From positions 129,869-193,868 of the forward strand of contig QWII01000005.1 of assembly GCA_021405325.1 (NCBI GenBank): a stretch of DNA of 64,000 nt. The letters are read 5' to 3'. This document shows positions 15,776 through 23,644 of this stretch, piece after piece. Under the pieces are notes generated by a model. It saw nothing but the letters and a program-made list of their open reading frames with translations. It was not told where the DNA came from and ran no database searches. Each line of letters starts with the position of its first letter. Positions within the stretch are counted from its first letter, which is position 1. Made by a program: the position numbers and the translations under genes. Source of the stretch: Caldilinea sp. CFX5. Its GTDB lineage: Bacteria > Chloroflexota > Anaerolineae > Caldilineales > Caldilineaceae.

Positions 15776-16129
15776 TTGATCAACTTTTTCTTGGGCTTTC
15801 TGCTGGTCTATCTAGCAATCGTCATCATGGGCGCCTGGCGTCTTAGCCATGATTTCGCCACGGAAGAGGGACCGCTTGGGTTGTATGGCGCCATCCGGCG
15901 CGGCATCAAGGCTTGGGTCGAAAGCCAGATTGACGCCAGCGCAGTCGAACGACCGGCCGATCACCCGCTCTACTGGCTCTATGCCGGCATTGATTGCCCC
16001 CGCTGTGTCTCATTCACGGTGGCGCTGGTCGTGCTGCTGATCGCCACCAGCCCCCTAACCTGGCCGTTGGCGCTTTGGTGGGGGATTGCCGGGGCAATTA
16101 CCTTGCTGGACAAAGTGCTACGCAAGTGA
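15776..16129 (+). CDS. Small membrane protein with CPRC motif
   Basis: This encodes 117 residues from a TTG start with AAGGAAA upstream. It has an N-terminal membrane segment (residues 2-19) and one or two C-terminal segments (about 77-110). The sequence DCPRCVSFTVAL recalls DUF1360-type phage membrane proteins, which have a Cys pair before a hydrophobic helix. The role is unknown; it may concern head-tail or host-membrane contact. Confidence 0.5.
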   Translation: MINFFLGFLLVYLAIVIMGAWRLSHDFATEEGPLGLYGAIRRGIKAWVESQIDASAVERPADHPLYWLYAGIDCPRCVSFTVALVVLLIATSPLTWPLALWWGIAGAITLLDKVLRK

Positions 16130-16145
16130 AAGGTGCTACTGACCA

Positions 16146-17264
16146 ATGACCGTCTGTCTCTCTGATCTCGCCGCCACCCTCAACGCCCTCCTGCCTGACT
16201 GTCCCACCGGCCAAGTCTGCCGGCAAGTGCTTGACGTCAGCGCGGGCTGTGTGCAACTGGCCCACTTGCCCACGGGCGCGCCAACGCTAATCAGCGCCTG
16301 CGGCGGCAGCATCACCAGCAGTCAATATCTCATGGACTACAGCACCGGTATGCTCTATACCTGTGTGGATGATGGCAATATCCTGGTTTCCTACAGCTAC
16401 AATCTGGCCGAGACTTACATTCGGCAAGCGGTGCGTGACCTGGGTGTGCGCTTCCCACAGCGCAACACCGCCTGCACCCCGCTCTTTGCCCATTGCGGCC
16501 TGGCGCCGCTGCCCTGTAGTGTGCAACGGATCGATTGGATCAAGATCAGTGATTGCACCTGTGGCCAACCGACCTGTCGGCGGTGCCAAAGCGTTCCGCG
16601 CTGCGTTTGCGACGGCTACACCTTCCGCCACAGCGATTGCAGCCTCTACCAGCGCGGCGATCTGCTCGTGGTTGCCGAACCACCCTGTGAAGACAAAATG
16701 CTGCACATCTGCTACCTCGGCGGCTATCCGCTCGACAAAAACGGTTGTTTTGTCGGTCTCACCGCCGAGCTGGCCGATCTCGTGTTACTCAAAGCCCAGG
16801 CGTTGGCCTACAGCAACCCCAAGCTCTTTTTGAATCTCTCTGGTCTTAGCAGCAGCGACAACAGTAGCAACAGCAATACGAATATCACCGGCACCACAAC
16901 AACGAAGAGCAATGAAAGCGGCAGCGAAGATGACGCCTATCACGAGACCGTCACCGTTACCAAAACCTATGGCACCTGCGGCAAGGAGACGGGCAGCACA
17001 ACCGTCACCACTGGGACACGCAACAAGGATAAGGCCAACGAAGCGACCAAACAGGTGCAAACGGCACAGATTCGCGCCGCCAGCGCCACCAGCCAGGCCG
17101 CCGCCAGTTTGCTCAGTTCCACCCAATGGCTAAGCCTCTCCCGCCAATTCCAAGCCGATTACGAGAAAGGGTTACTGCTGCGCACCGAAAGCGCCAACAT
17201 CGGCGCCGCCTATCACCGCAACCCCCGTGGCTACCGCGCTAGAATCGCTGGAGGGCTACTCTAA
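16146..17264 (+). CDS. Cysteine-rich putative head-tail connector protein
   Basis: This encodes 372 residues. About 20 cysteines lie mostly in the first 215 residues, with CTCGQPTCRRC at about 140-150 and CVCDG soon after, enough for several zinc or disulfide sites. The segment YIRQAVRDLGVRFPQR is a helix typical of connector proteins. A Ser/Thr/Asn-rich linker (about 235-265) leads to a helical tail. It follows the capsid genes, so an adaptor role is plausible but not proved. Confidence 0.45.
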   Translation: MTVCLSDLAATLNALLPDCPTGQVCRQVLDVSAGCVQLAHLPTGAPTLISACGGSITSSQYLMDYSTGMLYTCVDDGNILVSYSYNLAETYIRQAVRDLGVRFPQRNTACTPLFAHCGLAPLPCSVQRIDWIKISDCTCGQPTCRRCQSVPRCVCDGYTFRHSDCSLYQRGDLLVVAEPPCEDKMLHICYLGGYPLDKNGCFVGLTAELADLVLLKAQALAYSNPKLFLNLSGLSSSDNSSNSNTNITGTTTTKSNESGSEDDAYHETVTVTKTYGTCGKETGSTTVTTGTRNKDKANEATKQVQTAQIRAASATSQAAASLLSSTQWLSLSRQFQADYEKGLLLRTESANIGAAYHRNPRGYRARIAGGLL

Positions 17265-17361
17265 TGCCTTGCCTACCATCTCTTGCCCTGACAGGGTACA
17301 TCGCATCAACCCTATTCCTCCCATTCCTCCCATCCATCCCATCCCAAGGAGGATCGCTCTA

Positions 17362-19344
17362 ATGCCCTGCCTACCCGAATACACCATCACCCTAACCCCC
17401 AGCCGCATCGCCGAACCAACCGTTGGCTTGCCCGATGGTGGGTTTGAAATCGAAAGCTACCAAAAGCTCGCCAACGGCACCTATGGCGAAGGCGTGTTCT
17501 ATCTCTGCGGCTACACCGGCGACCTGAAACCACTCTTAGATCAACACCTGGAGGTGCAAGACCATGAAGGCAACCCCTGTTACTGTGGCTATGTGGCGGA
17601 AACTTATCGCTGCTGTGGTGAGTATGTGGCCTGGGGGTGGAGCAACGCCACGCTGTATAATCGCATTGCTGTCACCTGGTCAGAAGGTGGTCTCACGCAG
17701 ATCACCCCCTTCGCGCAAGACCTCGTTTCGATGCAAACCCATGGCGTGCGTGAGCTGGTCGTTCCGCTGCCCTCGTCGTCACTCTATACGCCGGCCCAAT
17801 ACGCCCAGCGACTCCTCAAAGAGTTGAGCCAACCCCGCCCCGTGCTGCACAACACCTACAAGTGCAAGTGCAACATCACCTATCTGCGTACCCAAGGCTA
17901 TTACACCACCCTGGCCTGGCAGACCTACCATAACCCCTGCGGCTTGGCCGACACCGGCGCCACCTTTGCCCATGCCCAGCACTTAGGCGTTGGCTTCACG
18001 TCCAACCAGATGGCAATCAACGGCGGCACCGATGGCGAGAGCCAGATCGGCGAGATCGGCGCTCACCTGCTGGCCTTTCAGCCCGGCGATCTGCTCATCA
18101 TGAGCGGTTGGAGCAACCCGCAAAACAACATCATCACCACCCTGACCGACTTCATCAAAGACGACTATGAGAGCGTCACTACGGAAGGGATCAGCACCAG
18201 CGGCAACCGCATCCACGATGCCAACAACAGTCTAACCGAGTTTCATCCCGATGAATTGATCCAGGTCAGCGGTGCCGGCACCGGCGATCTGGACGGCTAC
18301 TACTGGGTGCGCACCGAAAATGACGGCTCTATTCTGGAAGTGCAACACGAAAACTTCCCCAGCAGGGGGTACAACGGCATTCCCATTACCATCACCCACG
18401 GCGTAACGATCAATGTTCCGTCAAACCTGGCGCAAGAGAAGCCTGGCGCCATAGTGACAATCAAAGCGTGGGATCAACACCTCTGCCAACCGATTTGCAA
18501 CGAATGCGGCGAAAGTTGGACGGCAACGCACCTGCAAATCACTGTCCGCCGCCACGGCAGCCCCACGGCGAGTATTAGCCTGAGCGTGAAGGAAAGTTGC
18601 AAAAGTACGACCTATCTGGCTTGGGGCGCCCTCCACAATGGGGCGATGGGTACCACGATTGGCACGACATTTAGCTATCACACCATTGAACTCAGCGCAC
18701 CGATCACCCTGGCGCCGGGGCAGTGCATCTATGTCGAGGCCCACATCATCAATGCCCTTGGTGCCAACGACTACTATGAGTTTGGCGGCAGCCTGGCCCA
18801 AACCAACAGCCTGCGCACCCTCACCGGCCCCGATGGCCTAACTTGGTCCGCCACCAGCTATACAACAGCCGTTCGCCTGCTCGAATATCGCTCGATCACC
18901 CAACAGTTGTTTGACCTGGTGGGCCGGGGCGCCTTCATTGCCTCCGTGGCCGTGCTGGACGAACTACTCTTTACCGCGCCCACCTACCGCAGCGGCTACA
19001 CCTCGCTGCTCTATGCCATCGAGCAGTTGCTGATCATGGGCGACCCCGATGGGAACCGGCTTCAATTACAGCTTGACTGCAACGGTAACGCCACCATCCG
19101 CACCGAGCCGGCCATTGATGAAGCGCCTTGCACCACGCTGGATTGTTGCAGTTGCCCCGACGCCACCCTCTGCCAACTGACCGCTGGCCGCTGGCTTTGC
19201 CCGCCGCCGGATCTGGTGGATGTCCCCGGCGTCTTCGTCGATAATCTGGTGGTCAGCTATAAAAGCTGTCGAGCGCGCTTTATCGACCGCGACTTTAGCC
19301 GCACCAATCTGAGCGAAGCGCTACGCTATCCGGGCGTGATCTGA
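17362..19344 (+). CDS. Large cysteine-rich virion protein
   Basis: This encodes 660 residues. The ATG at 17362 sits behind AAGGAGGATC; the gap before it holds a run of CCCATTCCT words. The protein is rich in beta structure and in Cys pairs (PCYCGYVAETYRCC, KCKCN, CQPICNECGES, DCCSCPD). The middle has a carbohydrate-binding-like beta region (residues about 370-500). No tape-measure features (long helices) are seen. It is likely a tail, spike or adsorption component. Confidence 0.45.
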   Translation: MPCLPEYTITLTPSRIAEPTVGLPDGGFEIESYQKLANGTYGEGVFYLCGYTGDLKPLLDQHLEVQDHEGNPCYCGYVAETYRCCGEYVAWGWSNATLYNRIAVTWSEGGLTQITPFAQDLVSMQTHGVRELVVPLPSSSLYTPAQYAQRLLKELSQPRPVLHNTYKCKCNITYLRTQGYYTTLAWQTYHNPCGLADTGATFAHAQHLGVGFTSNQMAINGGTDGESQIGEIGAHLLAFQPGDLLIMSGWSNPQNNIITTLTDFIKDDYESVTTEGISTSGNRIHDANNSLTEFHPDELIQVSGAGTGDLDGYYWVRTENDGSILEVQHENFPSRGYNGIPITITHGVTINVPSNLAQEKPGAIVTIKAWDQHLCQPICNECGESWTATHLQITVRRHGSPTASISLSVKESCKSTTYLAWGALHNGAMGTTIGTTFSYHTIELSAPITLAPGQCIYVEAHIINALGANDYYEFGGSLAQTNSLRTLTGPDGLTWSATSYTTAVRLLEYRSITQQLFDLVGRGAFIASVAVLDELLFTAPTYRSGYTSLLYAIEQLLIMGDPDGNRLQLQLDCNGNATIRTEPAIDEAPCTTLDCCSCPDATLCQLTAGRWLCPPPDLVDVPGVFVDNLVVSYKSCRARFIDRDFSRTNLSEALRYPGVI

Positions 19345-19412
19345 GAATGAGGAATAAGGAATTAGGAATGAGAAAGCAACCTGTATTCCTTGATTCTGTA
19401 TTCCTTATTCCT
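19345..19412. repeat. Intergenic GGAATTAGGAAT palindromic repeat, second copy
   Basis: AGGAATAAGGAATTAGGAAT is followed by TATTCCTTGATTC and ATTCCTTATTCC in inverse orientation. It is the same family as at 14022, again just before a ribosome binding site. Confidence 0.6.
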
Positions 19413-19425
19413 AAAAGGAGTTCTT

Positions 19426-20265
19426 ATGTCTTGCACCACCGGCCAAACCTCGGCCATTCTCGACTGTATCTGCGTCAACGGCAAACCATTGATTGACTAT
19501 ATCGACGGCGGGGATCAGCACTTGCAGCAGCTCATTACCGTCATTCAGGCCACCATCACCAGCCTGCAAGCCTGCTGCGCCAGCCACAGCCAGGCCATTG
19601 CCACCTTGCAAGGGCTAATCACCACGATCCAAGGGGAGATTACCGCGCTGCAAACGTGCTGCACCAGCAACACTGCCGCCATTGCCACGCTGCAGGGCAT
19701 CATCACCACCTTGCAAGGGCAAATCACCAATCTACAAAATGCCATCACCGCCATCCAGGCCCAAGCGCACCCCCGCCTCACCCTGACCAAAAATCAGGAT
19801 ATCACCAACCGCGCAACGCTCGATGTCATCAATCAAGTACTCAACCTGCCGCCGGCGATTGCGGGTCGCCTTAACAGCCTTTCCCTGGCGGCGCCGGTCG
19901 GCTTGAACGCCCCAACGGTCATCACCGGCCTATCGCCCGATTATGACACCGTTGACGGCGTTATGGCTACGGCCAGCGGCTTGGTGATTCCCCGCACTGG
20001 ACGCTATAACATCAGCGGCAGTTGGGGTTCGGATCGCGCAGCATCGTGTACTACCTATGTGCTGGGCGCCTGCGTCTTCATCAACGGCGCCGCTGCCGGC
20101 CGCTACACTGCGCCCACCAGCCCGCTCGCCGACCAGGTAGCCATTGTCATCCCTGGCCACGCCTTACAAGCCGGCGACATCTTACAACTAGGCGGCTATA
20201 GCGATTGCGCCGGCGTCGTGGCGACGTCAGCCTACCTGGCCGCTGAATACATCGAAGGAACCTAA
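19426..20265 (+). CDS. Coiled-coil fibre protein with C1q-like head
   Basis: This encodes 279 residues. Start ATG 19426 follows AAAAGGAG. Residues 25-115 are heptad-like repeats rich in Ile, Leu and Gln (ITTLQGQITNLQNAI, three tandem units of about 28 residues, two with a CC pair). Residues 170-279 form a beta domain with FINGAAAGRY and a final EYIEG, similar to C1q/TNF-like fibre tips. A trimeric fibre for host attachment is the likely role. Confidence 0.55.
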   Translation: MSCTTGQTSAILDCICVNGKPLIDYIDGGDQHLQQLITVIQATITSLQACCASHSQAIATLQGLITTIQGEITALQTCCTSNTAAIATLQGIITTLQGQITNLQNAITAIQAQAHPRLTLTKNQDITNRATLDVINQVLNLPPAIAGRLNSLSLAAPVGLNAPTVITGLSPDYDTVDGVMATASGLVIPRTGRYNISGSWGSDRAASCTTYVLGACVFINGAAAGRYTAPTSPLADQVAIVIPGHALQAGDILQLGGYSDCAGVVATSAYLAAEYIEGT

Positions 20266-20268
20266 ATC

Positions 20269-21168
20269 ATGGTTGTCAACCTCCAAAGCATTATCGCCGA
20301 CCAGCCCATCCCCGGTCTCACCGGCATCAACTTCAACAAATGCACCACCCTGGCCGATGTCCTCGCCGCCCTGGCTGCACAGCAAAGCAGCGGCACGCCT
20401 GGCCCAGCCGGCCCCCAGGGTCTCACCGGTTCCATTGGCCCTATCGGCCCTATTGGTCCTATCGGTCCCACTGGCCCCACCGGTATCAGCATCACCAGCG
20501 CCACCATCGCAACAATCAACGGTGAAGAACACCTGATCCTCACCCTCTCCAACGGCACCACCCTCGACGCCGGCGTCTTGCCTTGCTGCACCACCATGAC
20601 CCCACCGGCCCCTAATCGCCGCTGCTATGCCTATGGCCGCGGGGTGTGGGGCGCCATTGCCAACAAATGGATCAACAACGCCGCCTTCACCGACGAAGTG
20701 CCGACCCCCTTCTTTCCGGCGTCGCTGACCCTCGTCGGCGGCTACTTGCAGCGTGTGGGGCAGCGTGCGCAACCACTCACCCTGCCCACGCCCAGCAGCC
20801 TGACCCTCAGCGGCCCCGCCCTCCTGGTCGATAAATTCGTGGGTATTGGCTTGGGACTGGCCGCGCTCGATCAGTTGATCAACAGCATCCCTGAGCTGAG
20901 CGCAAACGGCATCACCTTTCACGCCGGCTACAATCCCTATTTCGCCCTGGACTACAACACCACCGTTGTCGAAGATTTAGGGTTGGTCTTTCGCGACAGT
21001 AGCAACGGCGGGGCGCGCACCACCGATTATGTTCTACGCATAGGCAACAGCGGCTATGGTGACGCCCTCTTACCGCCGACCACGCGGGCCGCCGCCGAAG
21101 ACTCAACCAACGCCATCTATGACCCGACCAATCTCTACCAGAGCGAAACCGCATGTATCAATTTGTGA
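20269..21168 (+). CDS. Collagen-like fibre protein
   Basis: This encodes 299 residues. The first 42 residues (QSIIADQPIPGLTGINFNKC, then TTLADVLAALAAQ) are nearly the same as the start of the 28459 gene, also at DNA level, and probably anchor the fibre. Residues 43-75 are Gly-X-Y repeats (PGPAGPQG, IGPIGPIGP). The C-terminal half is a globular domain that may bind the host. It starts 3 bases after the previous stop. Confidence 0.6.
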   Translation: MVVNLQSIIADQPIPGLTGINFNKCTTLADVLAALAAQQSSGTPGPAGPQGLTGSIGPIGPIGPIGPTGPTGISITSATIATINGEEHLILTLSNGTTLDAGVLPCCTTMTPPAPNRRCYAYGRGVWGAIANKWINNAAFTDEVPTPFFPASLTLVGGYLQRVGQRAQPLTLPTPSSLTLSGPALLVDKFVGIGLGLAALDQLINSIPELSANGITFHAGYNPYFALDYNTTVVEDLGLVFRDSSNGGARTTDYVLRIGNSGYGDALLPPTTRAAAEDSTNAIYDPTNLYQSETACINL

Positions 21169-21632
21169 TCAACAGCGCTGATCTACAACCCTATCTCGTC
21201 GGCGAAAAGCCCTTGACCGAGCTGGCGCCTGCCGTCGCCGCCCACGTTGCCAATCTCCTCAACTGGCAACAACTCCAGGTCGCCACCCACCCTGTGGCCA
21301 CTGCCTTTGACGAGCTGGATCGGCGCAGCCAGGCGATCTATCGTGCCATTGCCGCAGCCTTGCCGGGCTGCACCGTTTACGCCACGGGGAGCCGGGTGCG
21401 GGGGACGTGGCGTAGCGGCGCACCCAACGACCCGAAAACCACCATTGCACAGCGGGTGGGCAAGCCAATCGAATCCGATGTCGATGTAATCGTCATCGGC
21501 GCCGACAACATCACCTTTCGCCAGGCGGTGGCGCCCGTGGCTGCCAGCTTTGGCGTGCGCATCGACCGCCAGCCACCGACGCTACACCCGCAAATTCTTG
21601 TTACCGAGGGAGAAACCGAGCGATGCAATTGA
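21153..21632 (+). CDS. Minimal nucleotidyltransferase-like protein
   Basis: This encodes 159 residues. Residues 78-115 show the Pol-beta type nucleotidyltransferase signature: ATGSRVRGTW followed about 25 residues later by SDVDVIVIG, with two Asp for metal binding. Family members transfer NMP groups to proteins, RNA or small molecules. The short length fits the minimal class. It overlaps the fibre gene by 16 bp. Its place among virion genes is odd; it might modify a host or virion component. Confidence 0.6.
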   Translation: MYQFVINSADLQPYLVGEKPLTELAPAVAAHVANLLNWQQLQVATHPVATAFDELDRRSQAIYRAIAAALPGCTVYATGSRVRGTWRSGAPNDPKTTIAQRVGKPIESDVDVIVIGADNITFRQAVAPVAASFGVRIDRQPPTLHPQILVTEGETERCN

Positions 21633-21985
21633 CGTTGAGCGCGCTGGAAGCGCGCACCATCTTTTACTGAGGGGATAGCGGCGGCAGTGGGTCCACTGCT
21701 CCCATGATGGTTTCGCGCCCAGAGGGCACCCGGTCGCCAGTGGTTGTCGTGGTTACTGTGCAAGTAACGTTTATCAACCTGCCGGCGCTGCCGATGGGTC
21801 TATTGCTGCCCATGCGGTTGGTCGACTACAACGGCGGTAACCGGCGACTGGTGATCACGGCGGAAAGTGGCGCGCTACCAGAACCCATTGTGGCCTGGCT
21901 ACAAGCGTCGCCCCAATACCGGGCGCTGATCGCGCAGGTCGGGCCGGTAAATGCACCCGGAGAAAGCGAGGTTTTTGAACGATGA
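21623..21985 (+). CDS. Small gene with an in-frame TGA at codon 16
   Basis: ATG 21623 overlaps the nucleotidyltransferase stop and has GAGGGAGAAACC upstream. After 15 codons (MQLTLSALEARTIFY) there is a TGA at 21668-21670. The same frame then continues for 105 codons to 21985. A new ATG at 21704 would give a 93-residue protein. A hairpin GCAGTG-GGTC-CACTGC lies at 21684-21699. It could be two coupled peptides, a point mutation of a TGG or similar codon, or stop readthrough. The continuing product has a beta part (SPVVVVVTVQVTFINLP). Confidence 0.4.
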
Positions 21986-22431
21986 GCACAGGCCGCAACA
22001 GTTGCCCGCCCGAATGGGCAACACAACTGACCAATCTGATCGGAGCCATTAGTGGCGCGCCCAGTGGGCACCCGGTGACAGGTCTGCCGCTGCAACCACT
22101 CTGTGATGCCGCCGGCGTCACCGTCGGCTATGCCGCAGCGGTCTACAACGGCGGAACGAACCAGGTCACGGTGCTACGCTTTGACGCCAATTTGCAACCC
22201 GTGGCGACGCTGGCCACTAATCTGCACCCCTGCCCAACAGGCGGGTGCGATCCTACCGCGCAACATTTCCAAACCAGCGATTTGGTCTGCGTAGATGTGG
22301 GCGCCGGCGTCATCCGCGAAGCGCGCCACGTCATCACCCGCAACGCCACCGGCGCCATTGTCAACAGCCGACTAGAAGATCCGGTGACACAAGCCCCCAT
22401 CACTGGCGCTATTGTGGATTGTCCGTGCTAG
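21982..22431 (+). CDS. Small cysteine-containing virion-cluster protein A
   Basis: This encodes 149 residues, ATGA-coupled to the previous frame. The C-terminal half resembles the 22494 product (VCVDVGAGVIREARHVITRN ... IVDCPC against CLLDANGVAFEAMRLRTYD ... PVACPC), so the two share a small beta domain ending in CPC. A copy of the GGGTGCCC-type palindrome is read in frame near residue 27. No known family. Confidence 0.5.
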   Translation: MSTGRNSCPPEWATQLTNLIGAISGAPSGHPVTGLPLQPLCDAAGVTVGYAAAVYNGGTNQVTVLRFDANLQPVATLATNLHPCPTGGCDPTAQHFQTSDLVCVDVGAGVIREARHVITRNATGAIVNSRLEDPVTQAPITGAIVDCPC

Positions 22432-22485
22432 TCGAGGATCCTGACTTTGGACTCTGGACTAAATGACTATGGACTGTAGTTAAGG
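22432..22485. repeat. Intergenic GGACTCTGGACTA repeat
   Basis: GACTTTGGACTCTGGACTA and GACTATGGACTGTAG fill the gap before TTAAGGAG of the next gene. It is the same word family as at 15461. Confidence 0.45.
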
Positions 22486-22493
22486 AGATTCTT

Positions 22494-22871
22494 ATGTCCG
22501 TGCGCCCAGCACAAAAAGTGAATATCTGTAATCAACCAAATAGCCCGATCTTCGTGCATGATGAAATCTGTCTGCTCGATGCCAACGGCGTGGCCTTTGA
22601 GGCCATGCGCCTGCGTACCTATGACCCAACCACGTTGGCGCTGCGCGCCGAGCGGCTAATCAACACCCTCACCGGCGCCGATGCGACCGGTACGCCGGTC
22701 GCCTGTCCTTGCGACAGCGGCAGTACAACGCCGGCAATCAATGCGCTGACCTTCGACAACGGGGTGTTGACCAGCGTCGTCAGCGGCCAAAGCACCGCCG
22801 TTCCGCTGCGGGGACAGATGCTGCAATCGTTGGGCGGTGTGCAACTGGGCTATTTGCTGCCGCTCACGTAA
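22494..22871 (+). CDS. Small cysteine-containing virion-cluster protein B
   Basis: This encodes 125 residues with start behind TTAAGGAG. The N-terminal 80 residues are related to the 21982 protein and end in the same CPC motif. The rest (LTFDNGVLTSVVSGQSTAVPL) resembles short beta fibre modules. A virion accessory role is inferred from position. Confidence 0.5.
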   Translation: MSVRPAQKVNICNQPNSPIFVHDEICLLDANGVAFEAMRLRTYDPTTLALRAERLINTLTGADATGTPVACPCDSGSTTPAINALTFDNGVLTSVVSGQSTAVPLRGQMLQSLGGVQLGYLLPLT

Positions 22872-22924
22872 CGCTTGGTCTGTAAGAACGCAACACATAT
22901 CACGAATTATAAAAGGAGTTTTTT

Positions 22925-23545
22925 ATGGCAGTTGTCATTACACCTGCGGATCTCGGTACGACCCTGGCTGTACAGAGTGGCAAAGTGGAAGTGAGCTTTG
23001 ATAGCTCATTGCAAAAGGACGCCAGTGGCAAGCTGGGCATTGCAGCCGGCGCCATTCCCCCAGAAACCCCGCTGACAGTCGGCCCAACCCAACCCGCCTT
23101 TCTCACCATCACCCCCAGCGGGACCAACGGCCATGTGATCACCATCACCGCCAACTGGGCCGACCCCGCCTTCATCGAAGCCGTCCAAGACGCCGTCGGC
23201 CAGGCCATTCTCGCCGCTGCGGGCGGCACCCTCGTCTATGATGATGTGGCCAACACCATCAAAACAGCTATGGCCAATCTGGGCTTCCCGCTGTCGATCA
23301 AGAAAAACGCCGACGACACCGTCACCCTGGTCAACGATGCCGCCGCTCCCGGCAACAGCAAGTACTACGGCACCGACGCCGCCGGCGTCAAGGGGTATCA
23401 TGACCTGCCGCCCAGCGGCGTCAGCAGTGATGCCGGCAACTACCTGGTGGACGGCACAGACGGCAAAGCCTATTTGGGTCCCGGTAGAACATTGGTCGAT
23501 GTGACGGATCTGGCCGGCAATCATCTTTACTATGGCCTGCCCTGA
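22925..23545 (+). CDS. Fibre-like virion protein, 206 aa
   Basis: It starts behind AAAAGGAG. The N-terminal 40 residues (ITPADLGTTLAVQSGKVEV) match the start of the RCC1 gene at 23645 (LTPTDLGASLEVINNKVEA), so both probably dock to the same virion site. The middle is helical and the C-terminal part is beta-rich, with YYGTDAAGVKGYHDLPPSG, a common fibre phrase. It is likely a receptor-binding or accessory fibre. Confidence 0.5.
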   Translation: MAVVITPADLGTTLAVQSGKVEVSFDSSLQKDASGKLGIAAGAIPPETPLTVGPTQPAFLTITPSGTNGHVITITANWADPAFIEAVQDAVGQAILAAAGGTLVYDDVANTIKTAMANLGFPLSIKKNADDTVTLVNDAAAPGNSKYYGTDAAGVKGYHDLPPSGVSSDAGNYLVDGTDGKAYLGPGRTLVDVTDLAGNHLYYGLP

Positions 23546-23635
23546 TGACGAGTTACGAATGACGAGTTACGAATTACGTTGGTCTGCATCGTAATTCGCG
23601 GGTGCCCACTGGGCGCGTCATTCGTAATTTGAAAG
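23546..23635. repeat. Intergenic ACGAGTTACGAAT repeat with embedded palindrome
   Basis: GACGAGTTACGAATGACGAG and the inverse CGTAATTCG and ATTCGTAATTTG form an imperfect hairpin. A GGGTGCCCACTGGGCGCG palindrome is nested inside at 23598-23620. It lies just before GAAAGGAG of the next gene. Confidence 0.55.
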
Positions 23636-23644
23636 GAGTTCTCT

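Noticed and set aside
20398..20500. Short tandem repeats read as a possible CRISPR or satellite array
   Set aside because: They are codons for Gly-X-Y repeats of the collagen-like fibre.
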